Assembly (NCBI GenBank): GCA_030633795.1
Contig: DAOWCB010000032.1
Span: 1 to 9,626 of the forward strand
Length of the DNA stretch: 9,626 nucleotides
Origin: Candidatus Aminicenantota bacterium
GTDB lineage: Bacteria > Acidobacteriota > Aminicenantia > Aminicenantales > Aminicenantaceae
Direction of reading: 5' to 3'
The notes under the pieces are model-generated. The model ran no database searches. It was not told the DNA's origin and was given only the letters and a program-made list of their open reading frames with translations. Shown here piece after piece: positions 1-6,549 of this stretch. The position numbers were made by a program, and so were the translations under genes. How positions within the stretch are numbered: the stretch's first letter is position 1; each line of letters opens with the position of its first letter.

Positions 1-39
1 GGCACCTCCCAGTATGGCTATTGTTAATCCTAATGCCAT
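1..39 (-). CDS. ntpK: V/A-type ATPase proteolipid subunit K (c ring), N-terminal fragment
   Basis: Only the first 13 codons lie in the window, reading MALGLTIAILGGA from the ATG at 37-39, and the gene continues off the left edge. The short, hydrophobic, Gly/Ala-rich start right after the initiator is what a rotor-ring proteolipid looks like. Its place directly downstream of subunit I on the same strand matches the H-I-K order of bacterial V-type ATPase operons such as ntpF-I-K. The protein would form the membrane c ring that carries H+ or Na+. It has its own strong ribosome binding site. The identification rests on position plus 13 residues, so the ion-binding glutamate and the hairpin number (2 or 4 helices) cannot be seen. 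Confidence 0.72.
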   Translation of the reverse strand, partial: MALGLTIAILGGA

Positions 40-46
40 CTCATCC

Positions 47-53
47 ACCTCCT
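47..53 (-). promoter_or_regulatory. Strong ribosome binding site of subunit K
   Basis: On the minus strand this reads AGGAGGT, a near-complete anti-16S match, with a spacing of about 8 nt to the ATG at 37-39. It is stronger than the sites in front of subunits I and H. That would suit the higher copy number of the ring subunit, although this last point is inference. Confidence 0.75.
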
Positions 54-70
54 ATTTCCTGAATTATTTA

Positions 71-142
71 TAGAAACTGCCGATCCGAACATAAAAAAAA
101 CAAATTTTTAAACTCCATCTATCTAATCACCGGCAGTTTCTA
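71..142. repeat. Perfect 12-bp inverted repeat with AT-rich interior
   Basis: TAGAAACTGCCG at 71-82 is the exact reverse complement of CGGCAGTTTCTA at 131-142. The 48 bases between them are AT-rich and include an A8 run. It lies in the 225-bp gap between subunits I and K, and no open reading frame of note covers it. It could be a long-range stem in the operon mRNA, the ends of a small non-autonomous repeat element, or a protein-binding pair. It is not followed by a T run on either strand that would make it a classical terminator. Confidence 0.7.
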
Positions 143-177
143 CCCTTCGTGCAAGTCGATCTCACCACATCGGCTTC

Positions 178-235
178 GTTGCAGCCCAATCGCAGTAGTT
201 CACTACAGCTCATTGGCCACTGCCTTGCCGCTGCA
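178..235. repeat. Nested hairpin / imperfect palindrome in the I-K gap
   Basis: The core is a stem made of GTAGT (195-199) and ACTAC (202-206) around a 2-nt loop. It is extended by GC (192-193 with 208-209) and CCAAT (186-190) with ATTGG (212-216), broken only by an A/A mismatch and a small bulge. Outside this, GCAG (181-184) can pair with CTGC (220-223), or alternatively TGCAGC (180-185) with GCTGCA (230-235). The dyad-rich, more GC-rich block differs from the AT-rich DNA beside it and looks like a dispersed palindromic (REP or MITE-like) element. With one copy in view, this cannot be proved. Confidence 0.6.
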
Positions 236-264
236 GCAATCTCAACTCGTGAATAATCCAGGTA

Positions 265-2178
265 TTACTGAATAAATTCGACATATTTGCTTTCAAATGC
301 GAATGGTTTGAACGGTTTTCCTCCGGATTTATAAAACTTGCTGAAAAATTCCACGAATTGAAGCCTCATGGAATGGACAAACCCTCCGAGAAAACTTATC
401 CCCAGATTAAAAAGATGCCCTCCCACAAAAATGAGCGCAGCAAAAAGCCACCCAACCCAGGGGATACCCAGAGCTGTCTGACAGAGGGTATTCACCACCA
501 TGGCAATAACACTGGTAGCCAATCCCAGTGCCAGAAGCCGAGAATAGGAAAGGACATCTGCCAGATACCGAGATATATCGTACAAGCTATAAAGCCCACC
601 AAAAAAACGGGCGAGCGGATTTCGACTGGGAGCAGCAAAAAACACAATCCCTGCGGCCCCAACAAGGGCAAGGATCCCCCAAACGGATTGTTTCATCAAC
701 GCGTACAAAACCAAAGAAGGGAGAAGAATCAACCAGCCTCCCTGGACGAATATTGCCTGAAGATAGTCTTTGCTCTTGATTTCTGAAAGCATGTTTAAAA
801 ATGTCCCAAACCAAACTTGAATAAATCCCAAGACAAGGGACAGGATAAGAAAGGAAACCGGATCCTTCAGTGGATCCAAAATCATCAGCTTCCGAATCGG
901 GAACCCGAACCATCCTCCGACCAATGTCCCAAGAATGACAGTGGCCACGCCCAATATGACCATGAGGGTCAAAAACTGACGCAATCCACCCCGAGGCTTG
1001 GCAAATTTCAAATACAGGAAGCTCAACAGTGCTACCAGAAGCCCATACCCTGCTTCACTCACGGTCAATCCCACAAACAAGAAAAAAAAGGGGGCCAGAT
1101 AAAGCGTGGGATCCAGAGTGCCACGCTGAGGAAGGCCGTAGAGTTTTGTTATTATTTCAAAAGGTTTTCCAATCTTGGGATTCTCCAAGATGATCGGGGG
1201 ATCTTCCTCGGGGAGAGGGGGGCGAAAATAACATTGGACGAGATCAGAGTAAGGCATAAGCTTGGCCTCAAGTCTGGAAATATCCATAGTTTTTATCCAG
1301 CCCTCCAGAAAAATGGTTCTGGTGGTTTCTCCGAGATTTCGGGAAGTAAGCCGTTTTTCTCGCTCATTGAGCAAAACATCATGGATCCGCATCAGTTGTT
1401 CTCGTGATGGGACAAGCTCTTTCCCTTTGTTTTCCAGCAACACCAGTTTTCTTTCTTTTAGGGCTTTTTCTTCTGATAGCGCCTGGATGACATCCGTGAC
1501 TTCTCCCTGGTCACCAGCCTTCTCCATCATGGTATCGGTGAAGTACAGAGGATTAAAATTCTTATCCTTCAGGATCTGCCGGCAGTGTTCCCTTTGGCTT
1601 TTCAAATAAATCAATAGCAGATGAACGTTCCTCTTTCCCTGGGAAATGATATGACTCCAAAACGCTTCATTTCCCATTTCTGTCGATAATTCTTTGAACG
1701 ATGCCAGGGGCATGACGCCCACAACCACTTCTGTGGTATCCGTATCAGCCACAGATTTGATGGGTAATTCAAGGCTTTGAAGAGATCGCAAAAATTCTTC
1801 TTCTTTTTCCAAAAATCGGATATGGGAATCGATATCATTTTTTTCCTTTTCGAGATTCTCAACCTGGTCCAGTAGCGGAACAAAATCCTGGCGGAGGATC
1901 TCCTCCCTCTCCTGGCTGGAAATTTGAGGTTTTTGAGCAAAAAGTTTTTCGGTCAATCCCTTTTTTTCCCATCGGGAGAGATAATCCAGGGCATGCGAAA
2001 GCCGGTGAAGCTGGTGTTCAACAGTTGTGACCTCTGTGAAATGGGTACTCAGTCCCAGGGTTTCGAAATCAGCCTTCTCTATCTGCAAGAGCCCCTCTTC
2101 CTGAAGGGAATTGATAAAGGTTTTTTTCAAACCTGAGTGGGCGACGATATGAACTTTTTGGATATCGGCAACGGACAT
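265..2178 (-). CDS. ntpI: V/A-type ATPase subunit I (stator membrane subunit a)
   Basis: This 637-residue protein is the large stator subunit that couples rotation of the proteolipid ring to ion passage across the membrane. Residues 1 to about 335 are hydrophilic and rich in coiled-coil (heptad-like stretches near 85-135 and 230-280), forming the cytoplasmic arm that meets the peripheral stalks. From about 355 onward there are seven to eight membrane segments. Family signatures are clear: a PFFFLFVGLTVSEAGYG segment (363-379), SYSRLLALGLAT with the presumed essential ion-channel arginine R547, GHLFNLGI (587-594), and the C-terminal HSMRLQFVEFFSKFY block (602-616). Length is close to the usual 620-680. 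The ATG at 2176-2178 lies 3 bp after the stop of subunit H with no good Shine-Dalgarno, so translation is probably coupled. Whether it moves H+ or Na+, or makes or hydrolyses ATP, cannot be told. Confidence 0.95.
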   Translation of the reverse strand: MSVADIQKVHIVAHSGLKKTFINSLQEEGLLQIEKADFETLGLSTHFTEVTTVEHQLHRLSHALDYLSRWEKKGLTEKLFAQKPQISSQEREEILRQDFVPLLDQVENLEKEKNDIDSHIRFLEKEEEFLRSLQSLELPIKSVADTDTTEVVVGVMPLASFKELSTEMGNEAFWSHIISQGKRNVHLLLIYLKSQREHCRQILKDKNFNPLYFTDTMMEKAGDQGEVTDVIQALSEEKALKERKLVLLENKGKELVPSREQLMRIHDVLLNEREKRLTSRNLGETTRTIFLEGWIKTMDISRLEAKLMPYSDLVQCYFRPPLPEEDPPIILENPKIGKPFEIITKLYGLPQRGTLDPTLYLAPFFFLFVGLTVSEAGYGLLVALLSFLYLKFAKPRGGLRQFLTLMVILGVATVILGTLVGGWFGFPIRKLMILDPLKDPVSFLILSLVLGFIQVWFGTFLNMLSEIKSKDYLQAIFVQGGWLILLPSLVLYALMKQSVWGILALVGAAGIVFFAAPSRNPLARFFGGLYSLYDISRYLADVLSYSRLLALGLATSVIAMVVNTLCQTALGIPWVGWLFAALIFVGGHLFNLGISFLGGFVHSMRLQFVEFFSKFYKSGGKPFKPFAFESKYVEFIQ

Positions 2179-2181
2179 GGA

Positions 2182-2541
2182 CTAGAAGGCCCCCTTTTTT
2201 AAAGAAATTTCCATTTTTTTCCTTATTTTTTCCACAGCATCAGACATCCGGGAGCGGGATTTCTGACGGAGATCGGATATTTCTTTGTCGGATCCCTTTT
2301 CGATCCTGTTCTTTTCTTTTTTCGCCCTGTCGATGATTTCCTTTTTCTTTTTATCAGCCTTTTCTTTGGCCTCTGCTAGAAATTGCGTTCTGATCCTCCC
2401 TGCTTCTTCATAAGCATCCTGGACAATTTGGGTGGCCGTCTTTTCCCGCGCTTCCTGGATAATCTCCCGGGCCTTTTCCTCAGCATGCTTTATTTTCAGA
2501 ATGGCGCCATAGGCCTCATTATCAGGGATTTTCTTATCCAT
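2182..2541 (-). CDS. V/A-type ATPase peripheral-stalk subunit (H/G-like coiled coil)
   Basis: The gene encodes about 119 residues, nearly all charged and helical, with Ala/Ile/Leu spaced as in a long coiled coil (AEEKAREIIQEAREK, AEAKEKADKKKKEIIDRAK). This is the pattern of archaeal AhaH and bacterial NtpF, the helical partner that pairs with subunit E to form the outer stalks tying the catalytic head to subunit I. Sequence composition alone is weak evidence, but the position immediately upstream of subunit I (3-bp gap) is the standard one. I prefer the ATG at 2539-2541, which has an AGAG about 9 nt upstream, over the in-frame TTG two codons earlier (2545-2547). The preceding gene ends 20 bp before this ATG, so the three genes form one transcript. 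Confidence 0.85.
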   Translation of the reverse strand: MDKKIPDNEAYGAILKIKHAEEKAREIIQEAREKTATQIVQDAYEEAGRIRTQFLAEAKEKADKKKKEIIDRAKKEKNRIEKGSDKEISDLRQKSRSRMSDAVEKIRKKMEISLKKGAF

Positions 2542-2561
2542 TGCCAAAATCTCTTTTTATC

Positions 2562-3398
2562 CTAGGGCAGGACTGAAGGATAGAGATAGTATGCCCTAAA
2601 ATCCAGTCTTTTCCTTCTTATCCCTTTCTCCAAAACTTTCAACGGGGACTTGTAATCAAACAGGGGGGATTTGAGCAGAACCACCGCACCCGCTTTGACA
2701 ATATCATCCAACAAAGAAAAGTTGTTTCCGTTATCCCAATGTAGAACCAAATTGCTGCCAGCAGATCGCGAGGAAAGGACGATATCCCTGATCATAGCCT
2801 GACTTTCCTCCCCCTCAAGACTCAGTTCGGTCATGTGTATCCAAGCACCATTGCGGCCTAATTCCAAAAGCGATTTTTCCAGAGGGCCATGATGGTAGTA
2901 GACCAGCCAGCTTCCACTCTGCGTACAATTGTAGGCTAACCGAGCAACCTGCAGGATATCCCGCGGTTGTTGTCTGTTGGTTAAATGCAGGTAGGCCCCG
3001 TATCTTCCCACGTTCATTAAATCGGAGAAGGTTGGATCCTCTTCTCCTCCGACATCCCATTTCCCGTTGATCAAATAGGACACAACAGCATTCCCTTTCC
3101 TTGACGCGGCACTGATGAACTCCAAATCATGAACATTGGAACGTGTTTCGTCAGAAGTGTACAGATCAGCACCATGACCGGAGATCCATTCCAACTCAAA
3201 CGGATCAAACCTGCCCGTGTCGATCAGACGAAAGCGGTATCGCCTGTCTCGGAATTGACGGACCGCATCTAGAAGCGTGGAAAAATCATACTGATCATCC
3301 CGCACCGTGATATTCTGTTTTTTCTCCAAAAGGGAAAAAAGCTCAGATGCTTTTTTGAGGGAAGCAGACTCCCTTTCTTCTTGTCTTTCGTTATCCAT
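2562..3398 (-). CDS. Unrecognised repeat protein heading the ATPase operon, possibly a TIM-barrel-like fold
   Basis: I do not recognise this 278-residue protein. Residues 1-35 are charged and helical; the rest is built from a recurring unit. A helix ends in Gly-x-x-Gly-Ala or similar and leads into a strand: GHGADLYT (74-81), GRYGAYLHLT (131-140), GRNGAWIHMT (181-190) and VKAGAVVLLK (234-243). Each is followed by a helix and a second hydrophobic strand (NAVVSYLI, SWLVYYHHG, SNLVLHW, FRAYYLY). The spacing between the Gly-Ala pairs is 58, 50 and 53 residues. Four units of two strands would give eight, as in a beta/alpha barrel; this is inference. There is no signal peptide or membrane segment, so it is probably cytoplasmic. 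It is the first gene before the V-ATPase subunits, 20 bp ahead of subunit H, so a link to ATPase expression, assembly or activity is possible but unproven. The upstream Shine-Dalgarno is weak. Confidence 0.85.
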   Translation of the reverse strand: MDNERQEERESASLKKASELFSLLEKKQNITVRDDQYDFSTLLDAVRQFRDRRYRFRLIDTGRFDPFELEWISGHGADLYTSDETRSNVHDLEFISAASRKGNAVVSYLINGKWDVGGEEDPTFSDLMNVGRYGAYLHLTNRQQPRDILQVARLAYNCTQSGSWLVYYHHGPLEKSLLELGRNGAWIHMTELSLEGEESQAMIRDIVLSSRSAGSNLVLHWDNGNNFSLLDDIVKAGAVVLLKSPLFDYKSPLKVLEKGIRRKRLDFRAYYLYPSVLP

Positions 3399-3428
3399 CC
3401 GGTATCTATTTGTTTACGAGAATATTGG

Positions 3429-3456
3429 ATTAAATTTTAGTCCCATAGTATGTCAT
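3429..3456 (-). promoter_or_regulatory. Candidate sigma70-like promoter of the ATPase operon
   Basis: On the minus strand, ATGACA (plus positions 3451-3456, 5 of 6 to TTGACA) is followed after 16 bp by TTTAAT (3429-3434, 5 of 6 to TATAAT). Transcription would start near 3422, about 24 nt before the ATG at 3398. The -35 box sits inside the palindrome at 3450-3470. No experimental support; the match is by eye. Confidence 0.4.
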
Positions 3457-3470
3457 GAAACCTATGACAT
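3450..3470. promoter_or_regulatory. 21-bp palindrome, candidate operator between divergent operons
   Basis: ATGTCAT (3450-3456) and ATGACAT (3464-3470) are perfect inverted repeats around a 7-nt spacer, typical in size for a dimeric helix-turn-helix repressor site. It overlaps the proposed -35 box of the ATPase operon and ends 10 bp before the proposed -35 of queC, so a bound protein could affect both directions. An offset pair, CATAG (3444-3448) with CTATG (3462-3466), is also present. No regulator gene lies next to it. Confidence 0.45.
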
Positions 3471-3480
3471 GTAAAGTGCC

Positions 3481-3509
3481 TTGCAAAAAAATGCCCCTTC
3501 TTTTATCAT
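3481..3509 (+). promoter_or_regulatory. Candidate sigma70-like promoter of the queCDE operon
   Basis: TTGCAA (3481-3486) and TATCAT (3504-3509) are separated by 17 bp, matching the consensus at 4 and 5 of 6 positions. The expected start of transcription is near 3516, giving a leader of about 13 nt before the ATG at 3529. The TTG in this -35 box is the same TTG that gives the longest reading frame of queC, which argues against it as a start codon. Confidence 0.45.
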
Positions 3510-3528
3510 CACCTCAGGGTCCCCCGAA

Positions 3529-4224
3529 ATGGAAAAAAATATCGTCCTTTTCTCTGGCGGAATCGACTCGACAACAGCCTTGTATTGGGCTCTTGATTTT
3601 GACAAACTGACCTCAGCTTTAACGTTCGATTACGGGCAAAAACACAGGGTGGAAATCGGGGCCGCGCAAAGAATAGCGGACATGCTCGAAATTCCTCACA
3701 AGATACTCCACGTGGACCTTGAACAAATCGGAGGATCCGCCCTGACTGATTCTTCTGTTTCCCTCCCTCAAATGGAAAATGTCTCGCAGATCCAAGAGGG
3801 GCTTCCGACGACTTATGTCCCTTTCCGGAACGGCATTTTTTTGGCCTTGGCAGCAGCTTGGGCCGAAACAAATAATATCACCGGGATAGTTTGCGGATTT
3901 AACGTGATCGACTCTCCCAACTACCCAGATACTCGGAAGACGTTTGTGAAAGCAATGGAAAAAGCCATAAACTCAGGCACAGGGGCAGCCTTGAGAAGGA
4001 AAAAGATCGGCATCCTCGCTCCATTCCTGAATATGAGCAAATCGGCCATCATCAAAAAAGGCCTCGCTCTCGGGACTGACTATTCTTATTCCATTTCTTG
4101 CTACAACGGTTCTGAAATTCCCTGTCAGAAGTGCTCTTCCTGCTTGCTCCGTCAGAAAGCATGGGAGGAGACCGGGATGAAAGATCCTCTTTTTGCAAGG
4201 TTGGAAAAGGAAGGAAGATTATGA
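3529..4224 (+). CDS. queC: 7-cyano-7-deazaguanine (preQ0) synthase QueC
   Basis: QueC is a cytoplasmic ATP-dependent, zinc-containing enzyme that turns 7-carboxy-7-deazaguanine plus ammonia into preQ0, the nitrile precursor of queuosine. The 231-residue product has the PP-loop SGGIDST (9-15) that binds ATP, followed by the family's DYGQKHRVE segment, PFRNGIFLALA, and four clustered cysteines (C191, C199, C202, C205) in the C-terminal zinc site CYNGSEIPCQKCSSC. Length is normal. The frame opens upstream at a TTG (3481), but I chose the ATG at 3529 because homologues begin just before the PP-loop and a promoter seems to overlap the upstream codons. An AGGG about 9 nt before the ATG is a modest ribosome site. 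The stop overlaps the queD start in an ATGA, so the two are coupled. Confidence 0.97.
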   Translation: MEKNIVLFSGGIDSTTALYWALDFDKLTSALTFDYGQKHRVEIGAAQRIADMLEIPHKILHVDLEQIGGSALTDSSVSLPQMENVSQIQEGLPTTYVPFRNGIFLALAAAWAETNNITGIVCGFNVIDSPNYPDTRKTFVKAMEKAINSGTGAALRRKKIGILAPFLNMSKSAIIKKGLALGTDYSYSISCYNGSEIPCQKCSSCLLRQKAWEETGMKDPLFARLEKEGRL

Positions 4225-4568
4225 GTTGGATACTGAAAGTCCGGGATAAATTCCAGGCAGCACATTACTTGAGAGAATACCGAGGCAAGTGCGAACACAT
4301 GCACGGCCACACCTTCCATGTGGAGGTCCAGATTCAAGTGAAGAATTTGGACAGCATAGGCATCGGGATCGACTTCACAGAGATAAAAGAGAAACTTGCA
4401 AAAATTCTTCCTGACCACGCTCTTCTCAACGATGTGTATGATTTCAATCCCTCGGCAGAAAATCTCTCCCGCCATTTTTTTCAGGAATTGAAAAAAGAAT
4501 TTCCGGTAAAATCCGTCACGGTTTGGGAATCCGAGGATGCATCAGCCACCTACTCTGAAGATCAATGA
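4221..4568 (+). CDS. queD: 6-carboxytetrahydropterin synthase QueD
   Basis: QueD acts two steps before QueC, converting 7,8-dihydroneopterin triphosphate (the FolE product) to 6-carboxy-5,6,7,8-tetrahydropterin. It belongs to the PTPS tunnel-fold family. The 115-residue protein keeps the three zinc histidines (H15 in FQAAHYL, H28 and H30 in CEHMHGH), the catalytic cysteine C24, the Asp-His pair D65-H66 (LPDHALLND), and the substrate-anchoring glutamate E103 near the C terminus (VWESEDASA). The frame is open further upstream, but the start at 4221 is preceded by a clear AAGGAAGG site and gives the family's normal length. The ATG overlaps the queC stop by ATGA, and the 3' end overlaps queE by 32 bp. 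Confidence 0.97.
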   Translation: MSWILKVRDKFQAAHYLREYRGKCEHMHGHTFHVEVQIQVKNLDSIGIGIDFTEIKEKLAKILPDHALLNDVYDFNPSAENLSRHFFQELKKEFPVKSVTVWESEDASATYSEDQ

Positions 4569-5166
4569 AATCTTCCCCTCGATCCAAGGGGAAGGACTCC
4601 GACTGGGAGAGCCCACTTTGTTCATCCGTTTCTCCGAATGCAACCTGAAATGCGCTTTCTGTGACACAAAGTATGCCTGGCAGACAGGGCAAGAGATGAC
4701 GGTTGAATCTATCCTCAACAAAATCAAAAAGATCCACACCGCTTTTCCCACCGAGTGGGTGTGCCTAACAGGAGGAGAACCGCTTTTTCAGAATATCAGA
4801 GCACTGGCACAACGCATTAAGGCAGAAAACTTCAAAATCCAAGTGGAAACCAATGCCACTATCTTCCGGCGGCTCGGTGTGGACTGGTACACCATATCCC
4901 CCAAACCACCCAATTATTTTTACCAACCTGAGTACATAAAAAAGGCTAAAGAAGTAAAAATGGTGGTGACCAAAGGACTCGATTTCGGTGTTTTGAAAAA
5001 ACTCAGGCAGGATTTCCCTGAAAAAATCACGCTCCTCCTTCAACCTCAATCCAACAGCAAATCAAGCGGCAAACACGCAATAAGACTCCTCAAGCAATCC
5101 CTTAAGGAAGGGATGAAAAATATCCGAGTGACCGCCCAAATTCACAAAATTTTCGGATTGCGTTAG
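4537..5166 (+). CDS. queE: 7-carboxy-7-deazaguanine synthase QueE (radical SAM)
   Basis: QueE is a radical S-adenosylmethionine enzyme that rearranges 6-carboxytetrahydropterin into 7-carboxy-7-deazaguanine, the step between QueD and QueC. The 209-residue protein starts with the family motif LKINEIFPSIQGEG (7-20). The 4Fe-4S cysteines follow as CNLKCAFC (C35, C39, C42), a CX3CX2C spacing without the long insert known from some QueE proteins. The SAM-binding TGGEP is at 78-82, and YTISPKPPN lies in the second half. The start lies inside queD, 32 bp before its stop, and has no well-spaced Shine-Dalgarno, so reinitiation or coupling is likely. At the other end its TAG (5164-5166) overlaps the TAA of the convergent permease gene, leaving no room for a terminator. 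Confidence 0.96.
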   Translation: MHQPPTLKINEIFPSIQGEGLRLGEPTLFIRFSECNLKCAFCDTKYAWQTGQEMTVESILNKIKKIHTAFPTEWVCLTGGEPLFQNIRALAQRIKAENFKIQVETNATIFRRLGVDWYTISPKPPNYFYQPEYIKKAKEVKMVVTKGLDFGVLKKLRQDFPEKITLLLQPQSNSKSSGKHAIRLLKQSLKEGMKNIRVTAQIHKIFGLR

Positions 5167-6095
5167 ATATCACCTTTATGCCTGTTTCCTCGAGCGGAAA
5201 AAAATCGGTATCCGGATCTCGTCAAATAAACACCGGCCAATATGATTAAGGCTCCGACAGCTTGCCAGAAACCGATTCTTTCAGCAATAAAAATATAGGC
5301 AAAAATGACGGCGAAAATCGGAAGAACATTTCCGTATATGACTGTTTTGCTGTTCCCGACCCTCTTAACAGAAGCATACCAGACGACATAGCTGACTGCC
5401 AGAGCAAATATGCCGGAAAAAGCAAGGATAGCCCAGGCTTTAAAGGAAATCTGTCTGAAGTCCTGTCTGGAAAATGCCGGAACGCAAAACGGGAGATACA
5501 ATACCGTCCCGACTGCCAGTGTGAGAGCGGACCATTTAAGGGGCGTTATTCGACCCAACAATGGTTTGGAAAAAACCGTATAGACCGCCCAAACGAGGTT
5601 TCCGCAAAAAATCATCAAATCGCCTCTCAGATTTTCCCAAGAAAACCCGAAGGTCCCAGGCTGCTTGGTAATCACCAGATAAAAACCCACAAAAGACAAA
5701 GCGATACCAAGCCAAGCTGCCCAGTGGATTTTTTCATGTTTGAAAAGCAAACTCAACAAAGCGACGGAGGCCGGAGTCATGGCCATGATGATGGATGTGT
5801 TCGAGGCTGTAGTCAGGTTTATACCATGGATGAACAATAACTGGTAGACCGTATTGCCGATGATTCCCAAGATCACAAGCTTCCAAATGTCCTTCTTTGG
5901 AACTTTGAGACCTTGCTTGGTGATGAACAGAACGAGAACCAGAATGATAGAAGCAAAGGCCATCCGGATTCCGTTGAAAGCCAGAGGGTTGAATTCTTCC
6001 AGCGCGATCTTGATAAAGCTAAAATTGATAGCCCATATCAAGATGATCAACAGCATAAAAAGATCTGTGATTCCTAAGGTTTCCTGGTTTTCCAT
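5163..6095 (-). CDS. DMT-superfamily permease with two EamA domains
   Basis: This 310-residue integral membrane protein has about ten hydrophobic segments arranged as two tandem EamA repeats (roughly residues 10-143 and 158-295), the standard drug/metabolite transporter layout. Typical family features are WAINFSFIKIAL in the first helix, the conserved acidic-polar turn AERIGFWQAVGALIILAGVYL in the last repeat, and a short basic cytoplasmic tail. Substrates of this family are diverse (amino acids, nucleosides, metabolites) and cannot be read from sequence. It follows queF after a 27-bp gap on the same strand and ends against queE, so it is embedded in the queuosine precursor locus. A role in moving preQ0, preQ1, queuine or a related base is a reasonable hypothesis only. 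No strong Shine-Dalgarno precedes the ATG at 6093-6095. Confidence 0.9.
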   Translation of the reverse strand: MENQETLGITDLFMLLIILIWAINFSFIKIALEEFNPLAFNGIRMAFASIILVLVLFITKQGLKVPKKDIWKLVILGIIGNTVYQLLFIHGINLTTASNTSIIMAMTPASVALLSLLFKHEKIHWAAWLGIALSFVGFYLVITKQPGTFGFSWENLRGDLMIFCGNLVWAVYTVFSKPLLGRITPLKWSALTLAVGTVLYLPFCVPAFSRQDFRQISFKAWAILAFSGIFALAVSYVVWYASVKRVGNSKTVIYGNVLPIFAVIFAYIFIAERIGFWQAVGALIILAGVYLTRSGYRFFSARGNRHKGDI

Positions 6096-6122
6096 GGCAA
6101 GTCGACCGGACAGTATACTCGG

Positions 6123-6542
6123 TTATTTTCTGCTTCTAGGATAATGTACCTCTACTGTGGACATCATCCCTCCTCTCGGATTGAATTCACCGATAACGGT
6201 TGCGCGAACCGGTCGGCAGGCTTTGACAATATCATTCAGGATCCGATTCACAGCGTTTTCGTAAAAAATCCCGAGATTTCTGTATCCTAAGAGATACAGT
6301 TTAAGAGATTTTAGCTCGAGACAGTGTATATCAGGTGTGTACCGGATTTCGAGAACTCCAAAATCGGGAAAACCTGTTTTGGGACAAACGGATGTGAATT
6401 CAGGAATCTCGATTTTGATCTCATAATCGGGGAACTGATTGGGAAATGTTTCGATCAGAGGAAGCTTTTTTCTCAGGCCAGCTTTTGCCACCTTTTCCCT
6501 ATCGTTAAGTATTACTGGTTTGGATTTCTTTTTATTTTGCAT
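6123..6542 (-). CDS. queF: NADPH-dependent preQ0 reductase QueF (unimodular type)
   Basis: QueF reduces the nitrile of preQ0 to the aminomethyl group of preQ1 with two NADPH, the last step before Tgt inserts the base into tRNA. The 139-residue protein is of the short, single-domain tunnel-fold type. It shows the catalytic cysteine C53 and acid D60 in SVCPKTGFPDFG (51-62), the diagnostic QueF motif ELKSLKLYL (76-84) for NADPH binding, which the archaeal amidinotransferase QueF-like proteins lack, and FNPRGG (120-125). One oddity: where Bacillus subtilis QueF has FHE with catalytic-site His96, this protein reads FYE (Y94, E95), with the spacing from the cysteine unchanged. I chose the ATG at 6540-6542; the longer frame would need a TTG at 6578. 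It is probably co-transcribed with the permease downstream. Confidence 0.94.
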   Translation of the reverse strand: MQNKKKSKPVILNDREKVAKAGLRKKLPLIETFPNQFPDYEIKIEIPEFTSVCPKTGFPDFGVLEIRYTPDIHCLELKSLKLYLLGYRNLGIFYENAVNRILNDIVKACRPVRATVIGEFNPRGGMMSTVEVHYPRSRK

Positions 6543-6549
6543 TTTACTC

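Noticed and set aside
40..264. A tRNA or known small RNA gene in the I-K gap
   Set aside because: The hairpins do not form a cloverleaf and there is no T-loop GTTCRA or acceptor pairing; no known RNA family was recognised.
358..1407. Long plus-strand open frames opposite subunit I
   Set aside because: Their translations are low-complexity, Lys/Gln/Ser/Pro-rich and without family features, while the minus strand encodes a clear V-ATPase subunit I; they are antisense shadows.
3399..3528. A preQ1 riboswitch in front of queC
   Set aside because: The leader has no match to the preQ1-I core (short hairpin followed by an A-rich tail ending near the ribosome site), and the predicted leader of about 13 nt is too short for any preQ1 class.
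3481..3528. TTG at 3481 as the start of queC, adding 16 residues
   Set aside because: It lacks a Shine-Dalgarno, overlaps a good -35/-10 pair, and QueC proteins normally begin a few residues before the PP-loop, as with the ATG at 3529.
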